Made by a program: the position numbers and the translations under genes. A stretch of DNA of 60,248 nucleotides from CAJBIL01 sp044359525. Its GTDB lineage: Bacteria > Pseudomonadota > Gammaproteobacteria > Burkholderiales > Rhodocyclaceae. The stretch is from the NCBI GenBank assembly GCA_044359525.1, contig JBIKLY010000007.1:1-60248 (forward strand), read 5' to 3'. Shown piece by piece: positions 17,468 through 26,327 of the stretch (position 1 is its first letter; the number at the start of each line of letters is the position of its first letter). Below the pieces are notes generated by a model that worked only from the letters and a program-made list of their open reading frames with translations, did no database searches and was not told where the DNA came from.

Positions 17468-20056
17468 ATGCCAAAAACCATCCACCTCAAGGATTACACC
17501 CCGCCTGCCTACCTGATTGATCAGGTCGAACTGGATCTCGATATTCATCCTGGCGCGACAACGGTCAGCGCCACGCTGAAATGCCGGCGCAACCCGCTTG
17601 CCGCCAGTCAAGCGCTCGTTCTTGCAGGCAATGAACTGGAGACGCTATCCATCGCCCTCGACGGCAAGGCTTTGGGTGCCAACGATTACGCACTCACTAC
17701 GACACAGCTCACGATCCCTTGTGTTCCGGAGCAATTCACCCTGCAGACGGTCTGCCGCATCGATCCCGACCGCAACACCCGCCTCTCCGGGCTGTATCGC
17801 ACCAAGGATGGCTATTTCACCCAGTGCGAGGCCGAGGGCTTCCGCGCCATCACCTGGTTCACCGATCGCCCGGACGTGATGTCCACCTATGTCGTTACCC
17901 TGCACGCCGACAAGGAAACGCTGCCAACCCTGCTCGCCAACGGCAACCCGGTGGCCAGCGGCGATGAAGAAAACGGCCGTCACTGGGCGCGCTGGCAGGA
18001 TCCGTTCAAGAAACCCTGCTACCTCTTCGCGGCCGTCGCCGGCCAACTGGATGGCGTATACGACACCTTCACCACCCGCTCCGGCCGCACCGTTCAATTG
18101 GCCATCCACGTCGAGCCGGGCAAACTCGACCAGTGCGCGCACGCCATGCTCGCCCTGAAGAAATCGATGGCCTGGGACGAACGGCGTTTTGGCCTGGAAT
18201 GCGATCTGGATCACTACATGATCGTCGCGGTCGGCGACTTCAACATGGGGGCCATGGAAAACAAGGGCCTCAACATCTTCAACACCAAGTACGTGCTGGC
18301 GCGTGCCGACGTGGCGACCGATCTGGATTTCGAGAACATCGACCGGGTCGTCGCGCACGAGTATTTCCACAACTGGACCGGCAATCGCGTGACCTGTCGC
18401 GACTGGTTCCAGCTTTCGCTCAAGGAAGGCCTCACCGTCTTTCGCGACCAGGAATTCGGCGCCGACGAGCACGACGCAACGGTGGCCCGCGTCCGCGAAG
18501 TGCGCGGCCTGCGCAACACGCAGTTTCCCGAGGATGGCGGCCCGATGGCCCACCCGGTGCGCCCGGCGTCGTATATGGAAATCAACAATTTCTACACGGC
18601 CACCGTCTACGACAAGGGCGCCGAAGTGGTACGCATGATCCAGACGCTGATCGGCCGCGATGCGTTTCGCGCCGGCATGGACGAATACTTCCGCCGCCAC
18701 GACGGCCAGGCGGTCACCTGCGACGACTTCGTGGCGGCCATGGCGGCTGTTTCCGGCTTCGACTTCAGCCAGTTCATGCGCTGGTACCGCCAGCCGGGTA
18801 CGCCCCACGTCAAGGCCAGCGGCACCTACGACGCAGCTACGCGCAGTTATACCCTGAGTTTCATCCAGTCCAACGCCAAAGCCGACGACGCGGAACCCTA
18901 CCTGATTCCCATCATGGTCGCCCTGTTCGACGCCGCCGGGCAGGAACTGACGGGTACGGCACGCCTGCTGCTGCTCGACAAAACCACGCAGCACTTCAGT
19001 TTCGACGACATTGATGCGGCGCCGGTGCCGTCGCTGCTGCGCGATTTTTCGGCGCCGGTGATCCTCGATTTTGCCTATGACGCCGAACAGCTGACGCACC
19101 TGCTGGCCTTTGAAAGCGATCCCTTCAATGCCTGGGAAGCCGGCCAGCGCCTGGCCACCCGACTGATCCTCGATGCCACGACGGCGCTTGCCGCCGGCCA
19201 GACGCCGGTCTGGCCGCAAGGCTTTGTCGAAGCGGCCCGCCGCCTGCTCACCCGGCACGGAGAACGCGGCGCCGCCTTCGTCGCCGAAGCCTTGACCCTG
19301 CCAGCGGAAGCGACCCTGGCCGAGGCGCTGACGGAGGTCAACCCGGAGGCCCTGCACGCGGCACGCATTGCCCTGCGCAAGCACCTGGCGCAACACCTGC
19401 ATGACGAATTGACCGCCACCTATACCGCACTCGCACCAAAAGGCCCCTACCAACCGACGGCGAACGATGCCGCCCGCCGTGCGCTGCGCAATCTGTGCCT
19501 CGACTATCTGCTGGAGCTGAATAATGCCGAAGTTCGTCAACTGGCCTGGCAGCAGTTCCACAACGCCGACAACATGACCGACCAGTTTGCCGCCCTCTCG
19601 GCACTGGCCCAGATCAACTGCGCCGAGTGCGAAACCGCCCTGGCCGAATTTTACGAGCGCTGGCAGCACGAAGCGCTGGTGGTCGACAAATGGCTTGCGG
19701 TTCAAGCTGGCAGCCGGCTCCCCGACACGCTGCTCGCCGTGCGCCACCTGACAACCCACCCCGCTTTCGATCCAGCCAACCCGAACAAGGTCTTCGCCCT
19801 GTTACGCACCTTCGGCGCCAACCTGGTCCGTTTTCACGCGGCAAATGGCGAGGGCTACGCCTTCCTGGCCGAGCAGATCAAGATGCTGGACAGCCGCAAT
19901 CCGCAAGTCGCCTCGCGCCTGACCCGCTGCTTCGACCGCTGGAGAAAATTCGACCCCGAACGCCAGCGTCACAGCCGGGCAGCACTCGAAAGCCTGCGCG
20001 ACCATCCGGGCTTATCACGAAACGTCGCCGAAATCGTGACACGGGCGTTGGCGTAA
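17468..20056 (+). CDS. pepN: Aminopeptidase N (M1 family)
   Basis: Zinc metallopeptidase that removes N-terminal residues from peptides in the cytosol. The 862-residue product (E. coli 870) has the exopeptidase motif GAMEN at about residues 260-264 and the zinc site HEYFH (297-301) with the third ligand Glu in SLKEGLT. The C-terminal helical domains are complete. The ATG of MPKTIHLKDYTPPAY is the family start; the open frame continues far upstream but overlaps zapE on the opposite strand. Confidence 0.96.
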   Translation: MPKTIHLKDYTPPAYLIDQVELDLDIHPGATTVSATLKCRRNPLAASQALVLAGNELETLSIALDGKALGANDYALTTTQLTIPCVPEQFTLQTVCRIDPDRNTRLSGLYRTKDGYFTQCEAEGFRAITWFTDRPDVMSTYVVTLHADKETLPTLLANGNPVASGDEENGRHWARWQDPFKKPCYLFAAVAGQLDGVYDTFTTRSGRTVQLAIHVEPGKLDQCAHAMLALKKSMAWDERRFGLECDLDHYMIVAVGDFNMGAMENKGLNIFNTKYVLARADVATDLDFENIDRVVAHEYFHNWTGNRVTCRDWFQLSLKEGLTVFRDQEFGADEHDATVARVREVRGLRNTQFPEDGGPMAHPVRPASYMEINNFYTATVYDKGAEVVRMIQTLIGRDAFRAGMDEYFRRHDGQAVTCDDFVAAMAAVSGFDFSQFMRWYRQPGTPHVKASGTYDAATRSYTLSFIQSNAKADDAEPYLIPIMVALFDAAGQELTGTARLLLLDKTTQHFSFDDIDAAPVPSLLRDFSAPVILDFAYDAEQLTHLLAFESDPFNAWEAGQRLATRLILDATTALAAGQTPVWPQGFVEAARRLLTRHGERGAAFVAEALTLPAEATLAEALTEVNPEALHAARIALRKHLAQHLHDELTATYTALAPKGPYQPTANDAARRALRNLCLDYLLELNNAEVRQLAWQQFHNADNMTDQFAALSALAQINCAECETALAEFYERWQHEALVVDKWLAVQAGSRLPDTLLAVRHLTTHPAFDPANPNKVFALLRTFGANLVRFHAANGEGYAFLAEQIKMLDSRNPQVASRLTRCFDRWRKFDPERQRHSRAALESLRDHPGLSRNVAEIVTRALA

Positions 20057-20092
20057 ACCGTTGGCGTAAACGATTCCGTCTCCAACGTCAGG

Positions 20093-20132
20093 CAAAAAAT
20101 TCGCCTGCGGCCCTTTCGGGCGGCAGGCGAAT
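20093..20132 (-). terminator. Terminator of prpE, probably also used by pepN
   Basis: A long hairpin with arms ATTCGCCTGC/GCAGGCGAAT and a GC-rich inner stem. On the minus strand it is followed by a run of T (AAAAAAT on the plus strand at 20093-20099), 44 bp past the prpE stop. On the plus strand it lacks a T-run, so termination of pepN there is less certain. Confidence 0.75.
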
Positions 20133-20175
20133 CCGGCAACAACAAAACGATCAGTGCCGGAGCGGGATCAGGGCA

Positions 20176-22071
20176 TTACTTGACGCCCAGCGCCTGCTTC
20201 AACTGCTCCAGTGCGGCCGGATCTTCAATCGTCGTCAGATCGCCCGGATCGCGACCTTCAGCCAGGGCCTGGATCGAACGACGCAGCAGCTTGCCGGAAC
20301 GGGTTTTCGGCAGCACCGTCAGGAAGTGCACGCGACTCGGACGGGCAATGGCGCCAAGGCTGCCGTCCACCTGCTTCATCACTTCCTTTTCCAGTGCCAC
20401 GCGCAATTCCGGCGTCGCCACGCTGTCGGCGTTCTTGACCACGGCAAAGGCCATCGGCATCTGCCCCTTCAACTGGTCGGCCACACCGACCACGGCGACT
20501 TCGGCAATCGCCGGGTGGCCCTGGATGGCTTCCTCGATCTCGCGCGTTCCGAGACGATGGCCGGCGACGTTGATCACGTCGTCGGTACGGCCAAGGATGT
20601 AGTGGTAGCCGTCCTTGTCCTTGATACCCCAGTCGAACGAGGAGTAAACCTGCGGCTCCTTGAACAGCGAGAAGTAGGTCGGCACAAAGCGGGCATCATC
20701 ACCCCAGATGGTCGACAGACAGCCGGGCGGCAGCGGCGGAACGATGGCAACAATGCCTTTTTCGTCCGGGTCGCAGACGGTGCCGTCTTCGCGGAAAATC
20801 TTCAGGTCATAGCCAAAGACCGGGAAGCTCGGCGTACCGAAACGGATCTCGGTCTTTTCAATACCGGGCATCGCCGACAGCATCGGCCAGCCGGTCTCGG
20901 TCTGCCAGTAATTGTCGATCACCGGCAGCTTGAGTTCGCCCATGATCCATTCGTGCGTCGGCTGGTCAAGCGGCTCGCCGGCGAGGAACAAATGCTTGAG
21001 ACTGGACAGATCGCTGTTGTGCATGTACGAGGTGTCGTGCTTCTTCAGCACGCGCGCGGCAGTCGGCGCCGAGAACATGACGTTGACCTTGTACTTCTCG
21101 ACGATCTGCCACCAGATACCCGGATCGGGGCGCAGCGGCGTGCCTTCGTACATGATCGTGCACATGCCGGCAATCAACGGGCCATACACGATGTACGAGT
21201 GGCCGACGACCCAGCCGATATCCGAGGTGGCAAACAGTGTCTCGCCTTCGCCACCGCAGAAAATGTATTTCATCGATGCCGCCAGCGCCACGGCGTAACC
21301 GCCAGTGTCACGCTGGACGCCCTTCGGCTTGCCGGTGGTGCCCGAGGTATAAAGAATGTACGAGGGGTCGGAAGACTCGACCCAGGTCACCGGCACTTCG
21401 GCGTCCATGAATTGCGCACGCAGCGTGGCGTAGTCGACGTCGCGGCCTTCGACCTTGTTGAAACCCTTGTCGAGACCACGATCGATCATCAACACCTTGG
21501 CCGGCTTCTTTTCAGCGAGGTTGATCGCCTCGTCCAGCAGGTGCTTGTAGGGAACGGCCTTGCCGCCGCGCATGCCGGCATCGGACGAAACGATCAGCTT
21601 CGGCGCGCAATCGTCGATGCGGGTGGCCAGCGAGCCGGAAGCGAAGCCGCCGAATACGACCGAGTGGATGGCGCCGATCCGCGCGCAGGCGAGCATGGCA
21701 AAAGCGGCTTCGGCAATCATCGGCATGTAGATCAGCACGCGGTCGCCCTTGCCGACACCGAGGCTCTGCATGATCGCGGCGCTGCGCATCACTTCCTTCT
21801 TCAACTCGGCGAAGGAGTAAACGACTTCCTGGTCGGTCTCGGTGGAAATGAACACCAGCGCACGATCGTTCGGGCGCTTGGCCGCATGGCGATCGACGGC
21901 GTTGTAGCACAGGTTGGTTTCGCCACCGACAAACCATTTGGCGAACGGCGGATTCGAAAAATCAAGCGTTTTGCTGAACGGCTTGTGCCAGTCGATCAGC
22001 TTGGCCTGTTCGGCCCAGAACTCATCGCGGTTTTCGATCGATTGCTTGTGAAACTCTTTGATTGTCGTCAT
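20176..22071 (-). CDS. prpE: Propionate-CoA ligase PrpE
   Basis: Acyl-CoA synthetase of the acetyl-CoA synthetase family that activates propionate to propionyl-CoA via propionyl-AMP. The 631-residue product has the AMP-binding motif YTSGTTGKPKGV, GRTDDVINVAGHR, and the acetylatable lysine in PKTRSGKLLRRS (K594). The segment QRDTGGYAVALAASMKYIF is typical of PrpE rather than Acs. It is the third gene of a minus-strand set after acuI and a receiver protein, 44 bp from the latter, and is preceded by a GAGGAAG ribosome site. Confidence 0.93.
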   Translation of the reverse strand: MTTIKEFHKQSIENRDEFWAEQAKLIDWHKPFSKTLDFSNPPFAKWFVGGETNLCYNAVDRHAAKRPNDRALVFISTETDQEVVYSFAELKKEVMRSAAIMQSLGVGKGDRVLIYMPMIAEAAFAMLACARIGAIHSVVFGGFASGSLATRIDDCAPKLIVSSDAGMRGGKAVPYKHLLDEAINLAEKKPAKVLMIDRGLDKGFNKVEGRDVDYATLRAQFMDAEVPVTWVESSDPSYILYTSGTTGKPKGVQRDTGGYAVALAASMKYIFCGGEGETLFATSDIGWVVGHSYIVYGPLIAGMCTIMYEGTPLRPDPGIWWQIVEKYKVNVMFSAPTAARVLKKHDTSYMHNSDLSSLKHLFLAGEPLDQPTHEWIMGELKLPVIDNYWQTETGWPMLSAMPGIEKTEIRFGTPSFPVFGYDLKIFREDGTVCDPDEKGIVAIVPPLPPGCLSTIWGDDARFVPTYFSLFKEPQVYSSFDWGIKDKDGYHYILGRTDDVINVAGHRLGTREIEEAIQGHPAIAEVAVVGVADQLKGQMPMAFAVVKNADSVATPELRVALEKEVMKQVDGSLGAIARPSRVHFLTVLPKTRSGKLLRRSIQALAEGRDPGDLTTIEDPAALEQLKQALGVK

Positions 22072-22115
22072 GAGGCTTCCTCTTGTAGAACGTGAAAATC
22101 CTGCACCACTGGAGA

Positions 22116-23261
22116 CTATTCCTGCCCGGCGTCTTCGACTTCCTGCGCCCGGTCAAGCATGCTTTTTTCAATATCCGCCATCGGCAGACCCAACTTCAAC
22201 TCCCGTTCCAGCAGGCGCAGCAAGGGCACGACCTGTCCACCCAGCTTGAGAAGATGCGGAATGACCGAACTCTCATGCCCACCGTTAATGAGATCAATAG
22301 CCTGACCGATACTGGGTACAACCAGCTCGGCCAGCGGTTTGGCGCTGCAGGCGATGACGCGGTTGCCACCTGCCTGCTGTGCTGCTTTCAGGCGGGCGCC
22401 AGCCAATTCAAGCAAGGCACCCGCCGAAGTAACCCGGTCTTCCGGGGTGTTGGCTACGCCCACGCTGACCGAGACGCTCAAACGCTGACCGTGCAGTGAA
22501 ATATTCGCTGCGGCAATCGCTTCGCGCAAGCGATTGGCAAAGGACTCACAGGCAGGATATGGCGTACCGGGCGAGATGACGGCGAACTGACTGCCGGCAA
22601 AATGGCCAAGGCTGTCTTCCTTGCGCATCTTGTTGGCCAGCATTTTCGTAAAACGCATCTGCAACTGCTGCATCACTTCCGCACCATGCGCCTCACGCAA
22701 GGCTGGAAAGCGGTCAAAGCCCATGACCATGGCACTGACTTGGCTGTCGTGACGCATCGCATGCGACATTGCCTGGGCCGCCTGCAACTCGATATATTTG
22801 CGGGTGAACAGTCCGGTATCGGGGTCCTGAACCTGCTGCTCGCGGTTGTCCTTGAGCTGGCTCTGGGTTTGTGACAGCTTCACCAGTGAATCAACGCGCG
22901 CCAGCAGTTCGGCAGCGCCGATGCTCTTGCTGATAAAATCGGAAACGCCGAGCATTTTGGCGCGCTCAAGCGCTTCTTCGCCTTCTTCACCGGAAATCAT
23001 CAACACCGGAATTTCGCGAATGCGCGCCAGTTTCGATTCGCGAATTCGTGTCAGCAAGCCATAGCCATCGAGCACCGGCATCGACAGATCCGAAATCACC
23101 AGCTGAATCGAGTGATCAAGAACCAGAGCCTGCCAGCCAGCTTCACCATCAACCTCTTCGCGAAAATCGTAGCGTTCGCGGATGCGCTTGATGATCATCG
23201 CGCGAACCATGCGCGAATCATCAATAATCAATACTCGGGGGAGTTGGGTCGCGTTATCCAT
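22116..23261 (-). CDS. Receiver protein with degenerate GGDEF domain
   Basis: A 381-residue response regulator. The CheY-like receiver (1-125) has the acidic pair IIDDS, the phosphoacceptor Asp in LVISDLSMP and the conserved Lys in DFISKS. The middle part (about 140-290) has a GGDEF-like fold, but its signature reads AGSQF, so cyclase activity is not expected. The last 90 residues (PLAELVVPSIGQAID onwards) are an uncharacterised helical tail. It lies between acuI and prpE with gaps of 26 and 44 bp, suggesting cotranscription with metabolic genes. No cognate kinase gene is adjacent. Confidence 0.83.
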   Translation of the reverse strand: MDNATQLPRVLIIDDSRMVRAMIIKRIRERYDFREEVDGEAGWQALVLDHSIQLVISDLSMPVLDGYGLLTRIRESKLARIREIPVLMISGEEGEEALERAKMLGVSDFISKSIGAAELLARVDSLVKLSQTQSQLKDNREQQVQDPDTGLFTRKYIELQAAQAMSHAMRHDSQVSAMVMGFDRFPALREAHGAEVMQQLQMRFTKMLANKMRKEDSLGHFAGSQFAVISPGTPYPACESFANRLREAIAAANISLHGQRLSVSVSVGVANTPEDRVTSAGALLELAGARLKAAQQAGGNRVIACSAKPLAELVVPSIGQAIDLINGGHESSVIPHLLKLGGQVVPLLRLLERELKLGLPMADIEKSMLDRAQEVEDAGQE

Positions 23262-23287
23262 GGGTTCACTCGATCCGGAACAGGCGA

Positions 23288-24283
23288 TCAGGCGCCGGCA
23301 ATCTCGACGACGATTCGACCACGCGCGCGGCCCTTGAGAAAATCGTCAAACACATCAGGCAAATCATCGAAACCGATCGTACGGGTCATCTCAATCAGGT
23401 GCCGCGGCCGCAAGTCATTGGCCAGACGTTGCCAGACACCACTGCGGTAAGGCTCGCCGATGTACCCGGAATCAATACCCAGCAAACAGGCGCCGCGCAA
23501 AATAAACGGCATGACCGTGGTGTTCAATGTGGTGCTGGCCGCCAGACCGATACTGGCGATTGTTCCGCCCTGCTTCATCGTACTGGCGATCCAGGCCAGC
23601 ACATCGCCACCGAGATTATCGACCGCCCCCGCCCAAAGCGCCTTGTCGAGCGGACGGATACGCGACAGATCAAGTGAACTGCGCAGCATGACTTCAGCAG
23701 CACCCAGCCGTTTAAGATAATCAAACTCCGCTTCCTTGCCCGTCAGCGCGGTCACCTGATAGCCCAGCATGGCCAGGATATCGATGGCGATACTACCGAC
23801 ACCACCGGTCGCACCGGTAACAATCACCGGCCCCCTGGCCGGCGTCAGTCCATTTTCTTCCATGCGTATGACGCCCAGGGTCGCGGTGAAACCGGCTGTA
23901 CCGAGTGCCATTGCATCAAACAGCGACAAACCCTCGGGAAGCGCGACCACCCAGTCAGCGGGCACACGGGCATATTCGGCATAGCCACCGTGATGTGCCA
24001 CGCCAATATCGAAACTGGTAGCGATCACCCGATCGCCCGGCTTGAAACGGGAGTCAACGCTGCTCTCAACGACGCCTGAAAGGTCGATGCCGCCAACGCA
24101 GGGATAACGACGGATGATCCTGCCAACACCGGTCGCTGCCAACGCATCCTTGTAGTTGACGCTGGAATAGGCGACCTTGATCGTCACCTCCCCGGCATCA
24201 AGCTGCGACTCGTCCATGCTGACGAAACCGCTTTGCGTCTTGCCTTCCTTCTCTTCGATCAGATAAGCCTTGAAGGGACTCAT
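23288..24283 (-). CDS. acuI: Acrylyl-CoA reductase AcuI/YhdH family
   Basis: Zinc-free medium-chain dehydrogenase/reductase. AcuI reduces the toxic acrylyl-CoA to propionyl-CoA with NADPH. The 331-residue product has the YhdH/AcuI features SSVNYKDALAATG, GGIDLSGVV and the NADP-binding VTGATGGVGSIAIDIL. Placing it with prpE in one minus-strand set fits a propionyl-CoA-producing role, for example from 3-hydroxypropionate or acrylate. A GAGGAG ribosome site precedes the ATG. Substrate specificity is inferred from family and context. Confidence 0.88.
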   Translation of the reverse strand: MSPFKAYLIEEKEGKTQSGFVSMDESQLDAGEVTIKVAYSSVNYKDALAATGVGRIIRRYPCVGGIDLSGVVESSVDSRFKPGDRVIATSFDIGVAHHGGYAEYARVPADWVVALPEGLSLFDAMALGTAGFTATLGVIRMEENGLTPARGPVIVTGATGGVGSIAIDILAMLGYQVTALTGKEAEFDYLKRLGAAEVMLRSSLDLSRIRPLDKALWAGAVDNLGGDVLAWIASTMKQGGTIASIGLAASTTLNTTVMPFILRGACLLGIDSGYIGEPYRSGVWQRLANDLRPRHLIEMTRTIGFDDLPDVFDDFLKGRARGRIVVEIAGA

Positions 24284-24625
24284 GCGTGCTCCTCGCTGAA
24301 AGGCAAATCAGGGCGGACAGATGATTGCCGAATTCCACCCTAATTCATAATTACGGATTATATACACAAATTCAAGATTCCGGCGACTGGCAATAACGCT
24401 ACCCGCATGGAACTGGCGACGGGTCATGCAGGAACAGCTTGCAAAGAGAAAATATACTACGATCCTTCGCGCAAACCCATTCATGGCGCTAAAAATCCAT
24501 CACAACACATAAATTTACAAAAAACAATAAATTCAATATATTGGAAACGAGTTCTAATTCAGTTTATTAAGCAATTGGCCAATAAAGGTTTACAAGCGGC
24601 GATATTTCACCTAAGTTTCGCCCCC
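24284..24625. other. AT-rich divergent intergenic region
   Basis: 342 bp between divergent acuI and the NlpC/P60 gene, markedly richer in A and T than its surroundings (for example TAAATTTACAAAAAACAATA). The downstream frame stays open through most of it, but the translation is not protein-like and the signal peptide begins only at 24626. It presumably carries promoters for both genes; I see no recognisable operator. Confidence 0.5.
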
Positions 24626-25129
24626 ATGCTCTGCAATAAATCCGTCACAACCCTGCTAGCGATTGTTCTTCTTGCCCTCTCGGGCGGATCGTACGCGACC
24701 GAACAAAACAAGCCCGTCGAAGAGCTTTCCCTGTTTGAACGCTATACAAACAGCGCACAGGATCTTATTCTCAAAGGGCTTGAACTGGTCGGCGTCAACT
24801 ATCGGCGCGGCGGCACCAACCCTGACAGCGGTCTCGACTGCAGTGGTTTCGTGCAACTGGTTTTCAAGGATGCGGTTGGTCTCATCCTGCCCCGCACCGC
24901 CCGCGAGCAAAGCCGGGTCGGTGACAACGTCGACAAGACTGAACTGAAAGCCGGCGATCTCGTTTTCTTCAACACCATGCGCCACGCCTTCTCGCACGTT
25001 GGTATCTACCTGGGTGACAACCGCTTCCTGCACGCCCCGCGCAGCGGTGCAGAAGTGCGTGTCGAAGACATGCGGCAGAGCTACTGGGTCAGCCGCTACA
25101 ACGGCGCGCGCCGCATCGTCGAGCAATAA
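24626..25129 (+). CDS. NlpC/P60 cell-wall endopeptidase
   Basis: Secreted cysteine peptidase predicted to cut peptidoglycan stem peptides. The 167-residue product has a signal peptide (LLAIVLLALSGGSYA) and the C-terminal NlpC/P60 domain. The catalytic Cys is in LDCSGFVQ, the His in FSHVGIYLGD, and the polar third residue in FLHAPRSG. The ATG of MLCNKSVTT is chosen because the signal peptide starts there. A bidirectional terminator follows directly. Confidence 0.9.
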   Translation: MLCNKSVTTLLAIVLLALSGGSYATEQNKPVEELSLFERYTNSAQDLILKGLELVGVNYRRGGTNPDSGLDCSGFVQLVFKDAVGLILPRTAREQSRVGDNVDKTELKAGDLVFFNTMRHAFSHVGIYLGDNRFLHAPRSGAEVRVEDMRQSYWVSRYNGARRIVEQ

Positions 25130-25144
25130 GCGGCGAATGCTTCG

Positions 25145-25171
25145 AAAAAAGACGCCCGGCGTCTTTTTTTT
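25145..25171. terminator. Bidirectional-type terminator
   Basis: A compact hairpin (AAAAAAGACGCC/GGCGTCTTTTTTTT) with an A-run on the left and a T-run on the right, 16 bp after the NlpC/P60 gene. Confidence 0.9.
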
Positions 25172-25182
25172 GGCCACCTATC

Positions 25183-25200
25183 AATAACAATTCTCATTTA
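25183..25200. promoter_or_regulatory. Possible Fur box upstream of fbpA
   Basis: AATAACAATTCTCATTTA resembles betaproteobacterial Fur operators (alternating AAT/ATT hexamers around NATTCTCATT). It lies about 85 bp upstream of a ferric-iron-binding protein gene, where iron-dependent repression is expected. A possible -10 element (TATCAT) follows at about 25229. Matched by eye only. Confidence 0.55.
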
Positions 25201-25284
25201 CATAGCGAAAAATCCCCGCTATCATGTAAATCTGTCGCGATAAGCAGCGGCAACTCGCAACCACTCGACCGCAGGAACTGACCG

Positions 25285-26310
25285 ATGAAAATCAAACCAC
25301 TTCGCCCAATTTTCGCCATCGCCTTGTGTGCAACGCTTCTCGGCAACGCATCTGCCGAAGAAAACGTGCTCAATCTCTATTCCGCCCGTCACTATCAAAC
25401 CGATGAGGCGCTCTACGCCAACTTCACAAAACAGACCGGTATCAAAATCAACCGGATCGAAGGCAAGGAAGACGAACTTCTCGAGCGTATCAAGAATGAA
25501 GGCACTAACAGCCCGGCTGACATTCTGCTGACGGTTGATGCCGCCCGACTCGCCGCAGCCCACGAAATGGGGCTATTCACACCGGTCAAATCCGCTTTGC
25601 TCGAAAAACGCATCCCGGCAAACCTGCGCACCGAAGACTGGTTCTCTTTTTCTACGCGCGCCCGCGTCATCGTCTACGCCAAGGATTCGCTCAAGGCGAC
25701 AGACGTGCAGACCTACGAGGATCTCGCCAACCCGAAGCTCAAGGGAAAAATTTGCTCACGTTCCGGATCCCACCCCTACAACCTGTCGCTGATGGCGTCG
25801 ATCATTGCTCATCGGGGTGAGGCCAAAGCAGAAGCATGGGCCAAGGGTGTTGTCGCCAATTTCGCACGGGCGCCAAAAGGAGGCGACACGGATCAGATCA
25901 AGGCTGTTGCCGCTGGCGAGTGTGCGGTGGCTGTTTCCAACACCTACTACGTGGCGCGCCTGATGCGCTCTGACAAGGCAGAAGACAAGAAAATCATTGA
26001 GAAGATCGGCATCGTCTGGCCCAATCAGCAAGGTGAAGGCGCGCACATCAACATATCCGGCGGTGGCATGCTGAAAAACGCACCGCACAAGGCTGCTGCC
26101 GTCAAATTCCTTGAGTATCTGGCGAGCGATGAGGCACAGCGCTACTTCGCCGACGGCAATAATGAGTGGCCCGTCGTCGCCAGTGTCAAGGTAACGAATC
26201 CGGCGCTTGATGCACTCGGAAAATTCAAGGCTGACATGCTGCCGGTCGGTTCTCTGGCCATGTATCGCAGCAAGGCCCAGATTATATTTGACCGGGCTGG
26301 CTATCGCTGA
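25285..26310 (+). CDS. fbpA: Ferric iron ABC transporter, periplasmic binding protein
   Basis: A 341-residue FbpA/FutA-type iron-binding protein with a signal peptide (IFAIALCATLLGNASA). The mature start ENVLNLYSARHYQTDEALY is typical, with candidate iron-ligand Tyr residues in SNTYYVARL and around LYSARHY. It delivers Fe3+ to the FbpBC transporter, whose permease and ATPase genes lie 2-4 kb downstream, separated by an unrelated minus-strand gene. A Fur-box-like sequence upstream suggests iron control. Confidence 0.92.
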   Translation: MKIKPLRPIFAIALCATLLGNASAEENVLNLYSARHYQTDEALYANFTKQTGIKINRIEGKEDELLERIKNEGTNSPADILLTVDAARLAAAHEMGLFTPVKSALLEKRIPANLRTEDWFSFSTRARVIVYAKDSLKATDVQTYEDLANPKLKGKICSRSGSHPYNLSLMASIIAHRGEAKAEAWAKGVVANFARAPKGGDTDQIKAVAAGECAVAVSNTYYVARLMRSDKAEDKKIIEKIGIVWPNQQGEGAHINISGGGMLKNAPHKAAAVKFLEYLASDEAQRYFADGNNEWPVVASVKVTNPALDALGKFKADMLPVGSLAMYRSKAQIIFDRAGYR

Positions 26311-26327
26311 ACGTTGCGGATGCCCTG

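Noticed and set aside
17645..19759. 704-codon open frame on the minus strand
   Set aside because: It lies wholly antisense to pepN, has no recognisable domain, and is explained by the GC-biased codon use of pepN.
20041..20072. Direct repeat GTTGGCGTAAAC at the end of pepN
   Set aside because: Only two short copies spanning the stop codon; it is best explained as a small slippage duplication without function.
19627..22095. 822-codon open frame on the plus strand
   Set aside because: It runs antisense through all of prpE and into the end of pepN; the translation is low-complexity and Arg-rich with no family match.
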